DNA from: Isoetes taiwanensis
Taxonomy: Eukaryota > Streptophyta > Lycopodiopsida > Isoetales > Isoetaceae
Length of the DNA stretch: 64,000 nt
NCBI GenBank assembly: GCA_021234155.1
Contig: JAJEKV010000041.1
Span: 7,138,917 to 7,202,916 of the forward strand
Direction: 5' to 3'
The notes beneath the pieces are model-generated. The model was not told the origin of the DNA. It ran no database searches and was given only the letters and a program-made list of their open reading frames with translations. Below, piece by piece: positions 1-10,506 of the stretch. Numbering within the stretch: the stretch's first letter is position 1; every line of letters starts with the position of its first letter. The position numbers and the translations under genes are program-made.

Positions 1-708
1 TTTGATCTTCTGACCTGCAGTATTGGATATCAATTTCTCCATTCTCAACTTTTTCTCGTACAAAATGGTAGGTAGTTTCAATGTGCTTAGTTCTGCCATG
101 AAAAACAAGATTGTTTGCAATGCGTATGCTGCTCATATTATCAGTGAAAATGCAAGTAGGTCTGCTGTCATGGATCCCAATTTCTTCCATGAATTTTTGA
201 ATCCAAACGGATTCACATGCTGCAATGCTACAACCTTTATATTCTGCTTCAGCAGTGCTAATTGCAACAGTGCTTTGTCTCTTACTTTTCCAAGTTACAA
301 TACCATTTCCAATTGAGAATGCATAACCACTTGTGGATCTTCTCGTGTCCATACAACCAGCCATATCAGAGTCTGTGTATCCAACTACATCAAGTTGGCT
401 ATTTGATTCATACAAGATACCAAAATCATGTGTTCCCTTGATGTATCTCAGCACTCTCTTAGCAGCGATCCAATGTGTTGGAGTAGGATTAGCCAAAAAT
501 CTACTCAATACTCCTACAGCAAATGATATATCAGGTCTGGTCACAGTGAGATAATTCAAGCTTCCTACTAATGCCCTGTAGAGTGTTGCATCGCATAATT
601 TTGCACTTTTCTCATGAGCAGAAAGGTTAATGCCAACCTCCATTGGCGTAGAAGCTGGTTTAGCAGTCTCCATATGGAATTTCCTTAGTAAATCTGCTGC
701 ATACTTCT
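1..708 (-). pseudogene. copia RT connection and RNase H domain, truncated by window edge
   Basis: In the minus-strand frames I read LVGSLNYLTVTRPDI (end of RT) and then RNase H landmarks: YTDSDMAG, STSGYAFSIGNG, ISTAEAEY and HGRTKHIET. These supply the acidic residues expected of copia RNase H. A frame change falls between the YVDD segment and this part. The domain runs off the left end before any stop, so the polyprotein C-terminus and 3' LTR are not available. Confidence 0.85.
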
Positions 709-948
709 TCAGATAAAGATTCCATTGGCAGCCTTCTGCACTTCAATGCCCAAGAAGTAGTGCAACTCTCCAAGACTTGTCATGTCAAAGAACTCTCCAA
801 ATTGTTTTATCTCATGTTGAATCAACTTGAGAGAACTGCCCGTGACAATGAGATCATCTACATATACTACGATCAAAGTAATGTCATTACCATCATGCTT
901 AATATAGAGTCTAGAATCTGCACTGCTCCTTACAAAGTTTTTGCTCAA
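709..948 (-). pseudogene. copia reverse transcriptase, YVDD catalytic segment
   Basis: This short frame carries VVYVDDLIVTG, the YVDD catalytic motif typical of plant copia RT, followed by SLGELHYFLGIEV. It is the continuation of the RT domain that ends at 945 and is offset by a frameshift. The start shown is only the limit of the open stretch, not a genuine initiation site. Confidence 0.9.
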
Positions 949-2474
949 TAACTATCAAGTTTGGAATACCAAGCCTGAGATGACTGTTTTAGCCCCCCAT
1001 ATAATGCTTTGTTCAGTTTGCAAACAAAATCGTTACCTTCGTGCTTGTATCTGGGTGGTTGCTGCAAATAGCCCAACTCCTTGAGCTCTCCGTTCAAGAA
1101 AGCGCTTTTCACATCAAGTTGATGCAACTTCCATCCAAATTGAGCTGCAAGTGATATGGCTAACCTCACTGTTTCCATTTTGGCTACCGGAGCATAAGTG
1201 TCTAAGTAATCTTCCCCTTCTCTTTGAGCAAAAGCTTTTGCCACCAGCCTGGCTTTGTGCCTTTGAACAGTCCCATCTGCATTATACTTTAGCTTATAGA
1301 CCCATTTACATCCAATGGCATTTCTATCCTTTGGTCTTGGCACCAATTCCCATGTATTGTTGACTAGTATGGATTTATGCTCCTCATCCATTGCATCCTT
1401 CCATTCCTTAGAATGCCTAGCATCTTTAAACGAAATGGGTTCACAAATATTGGCAAAATTACATTGATGAGCTGCTGCACTTGTTTCGGACTCAATATTG
1501 CATTGACTTCTTGTAAATGGTCTTTGTGCCCAAGGTGCCGCATGAGTAGTAGGGGCTGATTTTGCATTCAGCTGAGTTGCGTCAGACTTTGCTGTTGGTT
1601 TTTCACCAATGTCATCTTTTGCTACTTCTTTACCAGCTCTTCTTTCATAGGTGAGCACTTTATCGGGCCAAATTCTTGGTTGACATTGAGGTGTAACAGG
1701 CCTGTTTTGATCTGATACTTCATCTTGCCGCCATTTAAGTGGGAATTCAAGTATTTCCTCCTCTTGCTCTTGCTGATCAGTGACTGATATTGGACCTGCA
1801 GTGCTCTCATCAAATGTCACGTCACGCGAGACAATTATTTTCTGCTTAGCAGGATCCCATAATTTGTAAGCCTTAGCCCTCAAACTATAGCCAAGCATGG
1901 TACAAACTCTTACTTTGTCATCGAATTTCTTCCTGTCATCCTCATTAAAAACATGCGCATAAGCTTTACATCCAAATACACGCAAATGATTCACATCTGG
2001 CTTTCTTTTGTAATAAACCTCATATGGAGTCTTTCCATCTAAAACTCTTGTCCCTGCTCTATTCAGCAGATACACTGCAGTGAGTACTGCTTCAGCCCAA
2101 AAACGATGTGGCATCTTCCATTGAGCCATTAGGCAATTTGCCATTTCACAAATTGTCCTATTTGGCCTTTCTACTACTCCGTTTTGTTGTGGAGAGCGTG
2201 GCGTTGTCAATTGTCTTTTGATCCCATTGTTTTCACAAAATTGTTCAAACTTTGTGGGCAAAAATTCTCCTCCATTATCAGTCCTTAATGTGAGTATTTT
2301 CTGCCCCATTTCGGATTCCACTTCTTTCTTGAAGACTTTGAAATGATAAAAAGCTTCTGGTTTTGTTTTCAGAAAATAAACCCACATTCTTCTCGAGTAA
2401 TCGTCCACTAACAAGAAGAAATATAAGGACCCACCAATAGATTTTGTTACATAATAACGCCGCAAAGATCTCAT
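945..2474 (-). pseudogene. copia integrase core and N-terminal reverse transcriptase
   Basis: The integrase catalytic triad is visible: Asp in LLVDDYSRRMW, Asp in LRTDNGGEF and Glu in QNGVVERPNRT. A long hydrophilic linker follows, then the RT N-terminal part with CKWVYKLKYNADG, LDVKSAFLNGEL and CKLNKALYG. The frame stops near 945, just before the YVDD motif, which continues in the next entry in another frame. Integrase inserts the cDNA and RT copies the element RNA. All landmark residues remain, so decay here seems to be mainly by frameshift. Confidence 0.93.
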
Positions 2475-2477
2475 GCA

Positions 2478-3116
2478 CTAATTCCAATGGTTTTTGCACT
2501 CTGAATTCAGATTCTTGAGGAAATGGAGTTCTATGTTGTTTCCTAAGAACATCTGCTTGTCATCATGAATTTGAGGTAAACCATGCACGTTTCCTTGCTG
2601 GAACAGGGTACGCAAACTTCCATAACTGATATGGCCATACCTTTTATGCCAAATCTCTGATTGGCTGCTGCTACCTGCTACTATATTGACCTGATTTTGG
2701 GCAGGGACAATCTCCATTTTATATAAATTGCCTTCTCTTTTTGCACGAGCAATCACCTTCATATTTCTTATCATCTTCATGAATTCTTCACTTATTGCTT
2801 CATCTTCATCAAAAAAAACTTTGAAACCCTTACGAGTTATGCAAGCAACAAAAAACAGATTCCTCTTTAAATCCGGTACAAGTTTGACATTTTGAAATGT
2901 CACAATAGCGTCTCCTTCTCCTTTCACTCTTACATTTCCATTCCCTTCTATTGCTAGTGAGGAATCATCTCCTAAAAGGATTTTATCTCTATCATACTTT
3001 GTGAATTTTGAAAAAAGGGATTCATCACTTGTTACATGAGTTGAGCAGCCACTATCCAAACAAGCAACGCACCTATCAGACTTGTATCTTACATGATCGA
3101 CTTCATCTACGAACAT
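2478..3116 (-). pseudogene. copia aspartic protease and GAG-pre-integrase domain
   Basis: The protease active site is LDSGCSTHVT, near the start of this frame, with the catalytic Asp in a DSG context. Further on is the GAG-pre-integrase segment, with the WHKRYGHIS His pair that begins the integrase zinc-binding module. The partner Cys pair is not seen because the frame is lost at about 2480. The protease would cleave the Gag-Pol polyprotein. The flanking gag and integrase pieces are in other frames, consistent with decay by small indels. Confidence 0.85.
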
Positions 3117-3174
3117 TGCAAAATCTTGTGCAACTGTTCTTCAAGGTAATGCGACTCCTTTTCAAGTTCCATTT

Positions 3175-4059
3175 TCAATATACTCTAATTTTCAATATAC
3201 TCCTTTTTAGAGGGCAATCATTCACCATATGGCCAATTTCATCACAACAATAGCATTTGATATTTTCGTTGGAGTATGAACTCCAACGTACGCCTCTCCC
3301 TCTATCTCTATTTGTACGGCCTCTTTCATGGCCTCTTCCGCGTTGAGGTTCTCCTCTTTGAGGCTGATGAGATTGAGAATCAGTCTTGGCAGTACCGGTG
3401 TCTTGGTGTTGGAAATTTCTCCAATTTCCTCGACCCCTACTCCCCCTACTTCTTGATTGGCTGAAATCTCTTCTTGATTTGCTGAAATTAACCTGCTCCA
3501 TTTGTTCCAGGATTTGAGATCTCAAGATTTTCTGCTGTAGGGCTGCTGCAAGCTCTTCGAAGCTAGGCTGATTCTCCCGTGCTTGAAAAGCATCAAGGAA
3601 GTGCTCATGTTCAGGTGCTCCTTGATATATGCATTTAGGAGCTCATCCTCTTCGACTTCAACTCGGATAGAAGCCAATTGTGCGGCAATTTCTGTGACCT
3701 TCGCAATGAAGTCACTCACATCTTTAGATTCTCTTAACTTTAGACTGTTAAGCTGATTTCTTAGCAGCTGCTTCCGTGTATGATTCTTGGTTTCATAGGT
3801 TTGTTGAAATTTGCACCAAGCTTCACTAGCACTTTTCACTTCAAGTATTGCATGGAATCATCCACTGCAAGTTTGATGAGCAGCAGGGCCTTTTTGTTCA
3901 GCTCCTCCCGTTTGTCATCTTCATTTTGATCTTCACCAGCTACTACGTCCCAAAGTCCAGCAATATCAAGTGCCAAAATCATCTTCTCCTTCCAAATAGA
4001 GAGTTCTTGCCTTTAAGCAAGAACTTCTCACTCATGAACACCTTTTCCAGGTTGTCCAT
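3175..4059 (-). pseudogene. copia gag polyprotein, frameshifted
   Basis: The frame opens at an ATG at 4059 with MDNLEKVFMSEKFLLKG. It shifts frame near 4015 and again near 3840, then continues to a C-terminal zinc knuckle at about 3205-3245. The knuckle reads CYCCDEIGHMVNDC, a perfect CX2CX4HX4C. The region before it is rich in Arg, Gly and Ser, as usual for nucleocapsid. In copia elements Gag forms the virus-like particle and binds the element RNA. The frameshifts make the copy inactive as it stands. Confidence 0.85.
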
Positions 4060-4342
4060 TGTGAAAAACACAAGCCTCTTCTAATCAAAGCCACAATTCT
4101 GCAAACCCCTACTCTATCTTCAACATGCAAGGCAATATGCAAGCTGCTGCAAGAAATCTTTCAGATTTTACACTTAATGGCTTGGTTAACACTACACTGC
4201 ATGTTAACTCTCCATAACAGAGGGATGCTTCTCTCTAGGCTCAAACACAAGTTAGAGTTAAAATCTGCTCTGTTTTCCACAAGGCAGAAAAACCTTCCCA
4301 AAATACTTCCTCTCCTGCATATGAAGCACCCAAAGATGGCAA

Positions 4343-4358
4343 CACTGCTCTGATACCA
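4343..4358 (-). other. Primer-binding site, initiator Met tRNA type
   Basis: The minus strand reads TGGTATCAGAGCAGTG two bases after the LTR. This is the usual PBS of plant copia elements, complementary to the 3' end of initiator tRNA-Met, and it fixes the LTR boundary and element orientation. Confidence 0.9.
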
Positions 4359-4360
4359 AA

Positions 4361-4656
4361 TGTTGAGGGGAGAAGATGATCTGAACAGCAAAACACTATG
4401 GAGAGAGGAGGAGACGCAGCAAGCAACGAAGGAGCAAGAAACTTGTGTATTACACTAACTCATGAGATGGTACATATATACATGCCACGTCCCGCCACGT
4501 CCCCGGCACGTCCTCATGTTGGGTGGCAAATAGGGAAACGGATAAAAAAATGAGGGGCTGCATGGGCTAATATAAAATGTCCCATGTGGTACAACGTTAA
4601 GTTACAACGTTATGACTTAACATGTCCAATATATATCACATTACACTATTCTAACA
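4361..4656 (-). repeat. 5' LTR of the copia element (296 bp)
   Basis: On the minus strand it starts TGTTAGAATAG and ends CCCCTCAACA, giving the canonical TG...CA ends. A TATA-like stretch (ATGTATATATG, about 4468-4485) would serve as the promoter. The inner end is two bases from the PBS. The second LTR is outside the window, so divergence between the LTRs cannot be estimated. Confidence 0.9.
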
Positions 4657-5234
4657 GAAGAAGATAAACTTGAGGAAGAGGATTGTGAAGACTAGGAATT
4701 ATGAACAATATGCTGAAAGAAATGCTGGATAAGATTAGCCTGAAATTGGTGCCCTATCAGCAAGCTTTCCAGTCTTTGCATTGGAATTGCAGAAAATTGC
4801 AAGATATCCCCAACGATTTGTGTGGTTCCAACAAATCTTGGCTTGTTTGAAAGCCAATCCAAATCCGTTTTAGCATGTGAATTTTCAGTAATAGGCACTC
4901 AATCCTCAAATCTATCAATGTCAATTAGATGATACCATATAAGCATTTAGTGTAATCATGGCGGAAGAAAGTTACAGATTATGGGCGCCTAACTGCAAGG
5001 GAAGACGAAGGATACCAACTATATCGGTCTAAGAAAACAGACTATCTACAGATGAGCATGACTATGGCTTGTATACGAATGGCATGTCAGCAATAGGTGT
5101 GGCAGTATGCCAAGTCAGCAGAATGACGTCATCATACATGTCAGCATATAGGTCTAACACTAAATATGCTGATGCTCATAATGCTCGTGCCCAAAAACCA
5201 GGGCCCAAATGCTTATGCATGAGCATTACTCAAA
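4657..5234. other. Intergenic or intronic stretch, nothing recognised
   Basis: No ORF here resembles a known family. A perfect bZIP-type palindrome, ATGACGTCAT, lies at about 5124-5133, but with no gene start nearby its role is unknown. The stretch probably belongs to the MMS19 intron invaded by copia sequences. Confidence 0.4.
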
Positions 5235-5510
5235 CTAAGTGTTGGAGAGACCTGTATTTCCATTCAGCTACTCCATTATGACCTTGAGCATAAGGAACAA
5301 TAAATTCCCTTTGCCATGATAAGAAAAGAAATTATCAAACTCATGATTAACATACAACGTCCCGTTATCAGTCTTTATGGCCTTGAGTAATTTCTTCTTG
5401 TTGCTTATATTCTGCCATGGCAAAATTGAGTTGAGCCGCCTTCTTTCTTCTGGCCTGTTCCAATTCTGCTGATGAACAGTTTTTCTTCCCCATTGTGTAA
5501 TTTTCAACAA
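5235..5510 (-). pseudogene. copia integrase relic
   Basis: One minus-strand frame has KAIKTDNGTLYVNHEF. After a frameshift near 5330, another frame has REFIVPYAQGHNGVAEWK. These correspond to the second catalytic Asp (TDNG) and the catalytic Glu region (NGVAE) of a copia integrase. The spacing fits DD35E, but flanking domains are absent. It differs from the integrase at 945-2474, so it comes from a different copia element. A short isolated relic. Confidence 0.75.
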
Positions 5511-6105
5511 GCTTCTAGGAGCAGGGGCCGACGCGTCTTAGCTATTTAAAGAACAAATTCTTGATGAATCTGGAGGACGAGGATTCGTTAGGAGGAAGTT
5601 CAGAAGTCAGTGTTTTCAGGATAAATGTGAGAAATCTTGTCAAAATTCAATCAGTTTTAGCTTAGATTCCATTACAAGGTCTCTTTCAAGCTAAGTAAGT
5701 AGATTCATGCTTTGACTTTGAACCTTTCTTAAGAGATGCTTGAGAGGATTGTTTTGGTCGAATTTTGTCAAATTTTGATAAAGCAAGAATTCATACATGG
5801 GATTTCTGGAAGTTAGCAGCAAATCCAGTTGATCTATTTAAGGTTGATTGATCTGAATGAGGATTGGAAAGCAACTGAAAAACCATTGGCAAATAGCAGT
5901 CGCTGGAATATGTCTGAAAGAGTATAATGTCTCTTTTCTTACTTTTGGATCTTATTTGTATTATGCGCATGTCACTGATCTCATTTGACACCTTAATTTA
6001 TTAATATTAGCTTTAACAGCAAGTTTAATGTTTTCAGCAGTAGCTTTAATATGAGCCTTAACAGCTGTAGTTACTGATAATTATGCACCAATGTTTGTCT
6101 TCTAG
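5511..6105. other. Probable intron sequence before MMS19 exon
   Basis: There is no convincing coding region. A short open stretch around 5550-5690 has no recognisable similarity. The end is a good 3' splice region, TTTGTCTTCTAG, directly before the exon at 6106. Confidence 0.5.
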
Positions 6106-6717
6106 GCAATTCCATTATTGCTGGAAGGCATTTCTCTTCTTTCCAGAAATAATGCGGATGTAAAATTCTTGCCAGCATGTTTGATGGCAATGTCATCTTT
6201 CATCCTTGATGTGAACCAAGGTAAGCTGAATGTTGAACTTAGCGCTGTCAAAGTGTTTGAATTGTTTAAGCATGACACAAATGCAGTAAGGCTGGCTTTT
6301 GTTTGTAATCTTGCAGGCAGAAAACTTCTTCAAGACCATGTTACTGACGTAATACAACATCTTATCTGTTTGAGTAGATACCCCAAACATGTGGTATGTG
6401 AATGGTGTGCTTTACTTTGCAGATTTTCCTGGATATAATATGGAAATGCATGTACTCAGATGATTCGGGAAACAGCACTGCAGTGCCTTTCTGCACTTAT
6501 TGGCTTGCCATTTGCTTGCTTATTCCCATCAAGGTTGCAGGTGTGGTAAATTTCAGAAGTGCAAAAGTGCTAATGATGCTGGTGAGATTCTTTTTGGGAA
6601 AGACATTAAAGGCTCTTCCCTTCTTATATGTAGGTGTTAAAAGCTCTGAAGCTTGCCATTGATGATTCCAAGCGATCAGTCCGTGCTGAAGCAATTCGGT
6701 GTCACCGGGCATGGTAG
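6106..6717 (+). CDS. MMS19: MMS19 C-terminal exons (cytosolic Fe-S cluster assembly factor)
   Basis: Four exons keep one frame and have GT/AG borders: 6106-6220, 6317-6393, 6460-6540 and 6634-6717, ending in TAG. The product starts AIPLLLEGISLLSR and ends KRSVRAEAIRCHRAW, the hallmark C-terminus of MMS19, which closes a HEAT-repeat protein. MMS19 is the cargo adaptor of the cytosolic iron-sulfur assembly targeting complex and delivers clusters to nuclear DNA-repair and replication enzymes. The introns are short (96, 66 and 93 bp). The upstream exons must lie to the left of the window, across the copia insertion. No frameshift or stop is seen in these exons. A second, decayed MMS19 piece lies at 9639-10062. 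Confidence 0.85.
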
Positions 6718-7399
6718 ACTGTTTTTTCGATCTAGCTAGGCAATTGTATTTGACGTGTTTTAACAAGTGTTGATTGCAGGTATGCTATTGCTACAAAGTA
6801 ATCTTGTACTTTACCAAAAGCAAATTTGGGGGGCGATTGAAAATCTAAAAATCCCAATCTCAATTTTATGTAAGTGAGCTAACATATGCAATGTATATAT
6901 CACCCACAATCTTTATTTCGTTAGCAGGTGAGTTAATAATTCTTCTTGTAAAAAAAAAGGATCTATTAACCATATGGTCCATTAGAATGAGAACATGCAT
7001 TTTGTGGATCTGAAAGGAGGGCAAGACACTAGGGAAGATGATCCAGTTAAGTTACCATCTTAACTGCTCCAAGCAATGCTTTGATATCGTCATGGCTTCT
7101 TTTCCCCTCATTCCTCTTCCAGTGTGTTTGTATGTCACTCCATGAAGTTTCTGGTTCTTTCGACAAGCATAGGCTCAAAACCTCCATAAGGTTATATATG
7201 GATATTCACACTCCATAAACACAACCTGTGTATAATGATAATTTTAATGTATAGTCTAGCTTTTGTTTTTTAAGCCCTTCATTAAGCTCCTTATCTCCAA
7301 TTTACTCTTGGAATAAATCTAGATATCATCAAAGATGACGACCATCCTAACCATATGGAATTGCTTCATATCATGGAATTCTGCAATGTTTTTGTATAC
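6718..7399. other. MMS19 3' flank, nothing recognised
   Basis: AT-rich sequence after the MMS19 stop. It may hold the 3' UTR, but I cannot place a polyadenylation signal with confidence. I see no ORF or repeat that matches other parts of the window. Confidence 0.4.
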
Positions 7400-7590
7400 G
7401 TGGGGCGATCATCCTCCTAAAGTGTTCGTGAGTTCGTGTGTGTTTGTAACCCTCGACAATGGAGGATGCGTCACGTGGCGCGATCTCGGCCCTCCTTTAC
7501 CCCCACCCACTTTAAAACTTCTTGGTCATGGGGATTCGAACCCTGGATCTTGCCCCCCAAAACCCCATCCTTATCACTAGGCCAGACATT
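7400..7590 (-). mobile_element. tRNA-derived SINE
   Basis: The minus strand shows an RNA polymerase III internal promoter. An A box, TGGCCTAGTGATAAGG, lies at 7584-7569, and a B box, GGTTCGAATCC, at 7542-7532. The spacing of about 31 bases is tRNA-like. It does not fold as a full tRNA, and a tRNA-unrelated body follows. The left end is uncertain. SINEs are copied by LINE enzymes. Confidence 0.65.
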
Positions 7591-7629
7591 GGTTTTTTGG
7601 AAAAAATGGAAGTTCACAAACAATTCAAG

Positions 7630-8035
7630 GATGATCTAGGATGTTCTAGATAACTCTCGAATCTTCTAGAATGTCCTGGAATGTTCTAGAATTTTCTAGA
7701 ATGTCCTGGAATGTTCTAGAGTTCTCTAGATTGTCTAAAAATGAGAACTTTTTTGAAATTTTGCAAATGCTCAAAATAAAATGTTCTAGAATATTCTAGA
7801 TGCTCCTGGACAAGCAGCTCAGTCTAAAAATAGAATTCTAAGCTTTGCAAACACTCAAAATAGAATATTCTAGAATGTTCTAGATACCCATGGAAAAGCA
7901 CTCAGTCTAAAAAATAGAAATTTTTTTGGAACTTAGCAAAGACTCAATGTAGAAGGTTTTTGGAAATTTTGCAAACACTCAAAATAGAATATTTTAGAAT
8001 GTTCTAGATGCTCATACACAAGCACCTCAGTCTAA
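7630..8035 (+). promoter_or_regulatory. Heat-shock-element array, copy 1
   Basis: Phased nGAAn/nTTCn pentamers run through this stretch. At 7684-7716 TTC and GAA alternate every 5 bp (7684, 7689, 7694, 7699, then 7709, 7714), with one imperfect unit, TCC at 7704. This is the binding pattern of trimeric heat-shock factors. Longer units ending CTCAGTCTAAAAATAG recur at about 7818, 7900 and 8027. It lies upstream of an LTR-type end, the place expected for an LTR enhancer. Confidence 0.75.
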
Positions 8036-8611
8036 AAATAGTGAATGTAGTTACATGTGGCCTCATGGTGAATATGCTACCCATGATTCATACTTTGTTG
8101 GTAACAAAATAGGGGGTTGAGATAATAGAGAAAAAAGACAACAAATTAAATCAAAAGGTGGATAGGTTGCATAAAAGAAAAGGGGAACGACAGTTTTTGG
8201 GATAGCTACAGTAACTATAGGACATGGGACTATAGGACATGGGACGATCACTTTTGCACAGCTACAATTATTATTGGATAGAGCTACAATAATTTAAGGA
8301 TTAACAAATACTATGCAAAGTTTGGATTACCATGATCGAAATTATCTTGTCTAATTACTACGTTCGGATCTATTTGCTAACGCCTTCAGTCTGGATAGAA
8401 ATCAGGGTTCCTTCAGACAGATAAGGAATTCAATTGCTTATGAATTTACAGTGCTACGAGTTGCCTTGACTAATTGGCCAGAATCTTAGCATGATTGACC
8501 CGTTTGGACCATAATTAATCTAAGGAGTAGAATCTGTCTCCAGTTTTGTTAAATTGGATATTGATTATTAGAAGTTATCGGCGAAACTTCTACAAAATGG
8601 GTCTTAAGCTG

Positions 8612-8883
8612 GTTATGGTGAACTTGTTAAGAAGTTGGATTATCAGTGTAATCTGCGTTTGTTTGTTTATATCCTTATAATTAGAGATTCATTACCTTTG
8701 TTAAGAGTTTGTTTGTAGTATCATAGCTTGTCTAGATGATTCAAAGATTATGAGACCTTTTTTTAGCTAATGAAATCCTGTAGTCAGGATTTGGAAATTT
8801 AAACGTCTGGATCATTGGTGTGATCCATGTGAGACTTTTTTTTAGCTAATGAAATCCTGTAGTCTGGCTTTGGAAGTTTAAAC
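8612..8883 (+). repeat. Direct repeat, left copy, flanking the MMS19-bearing insert
   Basis: Starts TGGTTATGGTGAACTTG and ends TTTGGAAGTTTAAAC. It is nearly identical to 10191-10459, differing by a few bases and a small indel. The two copies bracket 8884-10190, which is absent from the second composite copy at 25680-25960, where this repeat occurs once. Confidence 0.85.
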
Positions 8884-10190
8884 TATGATTGAGCCCTGCC
8901 ACAATGGGGGCGAGGAACAAGAGATGCAATGTTTGGAAATGTGCCTATATTTTGAAGTAAGTCAAAATCTAGTAGGAAAAAATATCCTTAGTTTGCTGCG
9001 TAATTATAAGATCACTGTGCCTACTAAACAGGATCTAAGAGTCCTTGCATTGCGAGGTAGCTTGGTAATCTGTAATTCCCAGCTTGGATCGATGATCGAG
9101 CCCTCTCACATATTAGGGCTAGAGACAAGAGATGCGGTTTCTGAAAATATGCTAATATTTTAGAGTCATTTAAATTGATAGGAAAAATAAACATCGGTTC
9201 ACCGGTTTCTTTGCATTTTACAAGATCGAGTGTTTAAAAGGACCTCTATTGCATGTTCAACATTGCCTTTTTCTTGGATTTTGTTACGATTCTTAGTTCA
9301 AGCTAACTTCACGATTTTGCGACTTTTGGCTTCTCGAGTGCTCACGCACATGGTCTTTGTCTTGTGAGATGTGATTTCGTTACACGGGAAGCAATTTGGA
9401 GAGTGCTTTTGACACCCTATGGACAAGCGAAATACAATTTTCGAAGGTGGAATTGATCCAAGTGCGAGGGAACGTTCGGATGACACCAATGATATATGGA
9501 TGTTATGCGTATTTCTTTGCTATGACTGTGGCATTGATGTCGATGTGATTCGCATCCGGTTAGGATAGAAGTTATAGATGTGTTTATCGTTCTTTGCACT
9601 TTACGGTGCTAATCATGAAGTTATATGTACAAATGCAGGCGGTTGCATCAATCTTAAATAAGTGGTCGACTCATATGTTGGCATTGGAGGCTACTATTGA
9701 CCTTATTGTTAACGAGGGCACGAGGACATGCTAATGGAGGATTCAAAAGAGCGCACTAAGTCCGGTGCTATTTGCTTACTAGGATGGGTGGGTAAGGGAA
9801 TTTGGTGATGAGGGGACATACAAGAATAATTGATATATTGAAGATTTTCATATCTATCCTAAAGGATGTAAGTTGCCAGCATGCAACTAAGTATGCAATA
9901 ATAGAAGCTTTGGGGCTGATAATGGGGGATGGTTCCACCCTTAATAAAGATGACCATGCTATTGTTCGGCCGCTTTACAAGCAGCGGTTCTTTAACAGTA
10001 TGCTAATCCTACTCAAAGAGGCACTAAGGGATACGACCACACCATCCAGGCGAGTCTTCTAGTTAATGAGGCTAAAGTGCGAACTTGCTGTGACATGTCT
10101 TCACCTCTAATGTGATTTAGATGGTGCTGTATATTTCTTTATATTCTACATCTGCTGCCGTCTCAACAATGTAATAACATCAGATAAACC
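8884..10190 (+). other. Inserted segment carrying a decayed MMS19 fragment
   Basis: This segment is missing from the otherwise matching copy at 24345-26150. Its left part holds an imperfect tandem duplication (8884-8983 and 9091-9190, sharing GAGCCCT and ACAAGAGATGC). Between 9200 and 9638 I see no coding sequence. Its right part carries the MMS19 pseudogene. Either the segment was captured into copy 1, or copy 2 lost it by recombination between the flanking direct repeats. Confidence 0.65.
9639..10062 (+). pseudogene. MMS19: MMS19 internal fragment, frameshifted
   Basis: An acceptor-like TGCAG precedes AVASILNKWSTHMLALEAT. After a frameshift near 9730 the frame reads KSGAICLLGWVGKG. After an offset near 9800 it reads VMRGHTRIIDILKIF, and later HAIVRPLYKQRFFN. 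These match the conserved MMS19 block with the GKGL-MRGH and RPLYKQRFF signatures, which lies before the C-terminal exons in the normal protein. Here it lies to the right of those exons, so the order is wrong for one gene. The frameshifts make this a pseudogene. It may be a fragment of the same locus moved by rearrangement or a copy taken by a transposon. Confidence 0.8.
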
Positions 10191-10459
10191 TGGTTATGGT
10201 GAACTTGTTAAGAAGTTGGATTATCAGTGTAATCTGCGTTTGTTTGTTTATATCCTTATAATTAGAGATTCATTACCTTAAGAGTTTGTTTGTAGTATCA
10301 TAGCTTGTCTAGATGATTCAAAGATTATGAGACCTTTTTTTAGCTTATGAAATCCTGTAGTCAGGATTTGGAAATTTAAACGTCTGGATCATTGGTGTGA
10401 TCCATGTGAGACTTTTTTTTAGCTAATGAAATCCTGTAGTCTGGCTTTGGAAGTTTAAA
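10191..10459 (+). repeat. Direct repeat, right copy, flanking the MMS19-bearing insert
   Basis: Near-identical to 8612-8883. It lacks the TTGTT of the left copy near 10278, and it continues unbroken into the LTR end and PBS, so this is the copy in its native context. Confidence 0.85.
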
Positions 10460-10490
10460 CGTCTAGATCATTGGTGTGATCCATATAAAT

Positions 10491-10506
10491 TGGTGTCAGA
10501 GCCTGG
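10491..10506 (+). other. Primer-binding site of family E, copy 1
   Basis: Reads TGGTGTCAGAGCCTGG, 14 of 16 bases matching the Met-tRNA PBS TGGTATCAGAGCCAGG. It follows the probable LTR end CCA at 10483 after seven bases. Confidence 0.65.

Larger units (their letters stand above)
1..4656 (-). mobile_element. Ty1/copia LTR retrotransposon, 5' part (3' end outside window)
   Basis: On the minus strand the order is LTR, PBS, gag, protease, integrase, reverse transcriptase, RNase H. Integrase upstream of RT is the Ty1/copia order. The 5' LTR ends two bases before a PBS matching the 3' end of initiator methionine tRNA. The coding part is broken into several frames by single-base shifts, so this copy is not autonomous. 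It begins inside RNase H at base 1, so the 3' LTR and the target-site duplication cannot be checked. It lies just upstream of MMS19 exons and probably sits in an intron of that gene (inference). Confidence 0.95.
7600..10483 (+). repeat. Family E LTR-like region, copy 1, with internal insertion
   Basis: This matches 24345-25980 closely, apart from an extra block from about 8884 to 10459. The right end, TGATCCA, lies seven bases before a Met-type PBS, the position of a 5' LTR end. The left part is the heat-shock-element array, followed by AT-rich sequence. The exact left terminus is not defined. The element family is not identified because no polymerase follows; family G sequence begins about 180 bp after the PBS. 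Confidence 0.6.

Noticed and set aside
5124-5133. Perfect bZIP site ATGACGTCAT as a promoter element
   Set aside because: No transcription unit starts nearby; a lone 10-bp palindrome in 64 kb can occur by chance.
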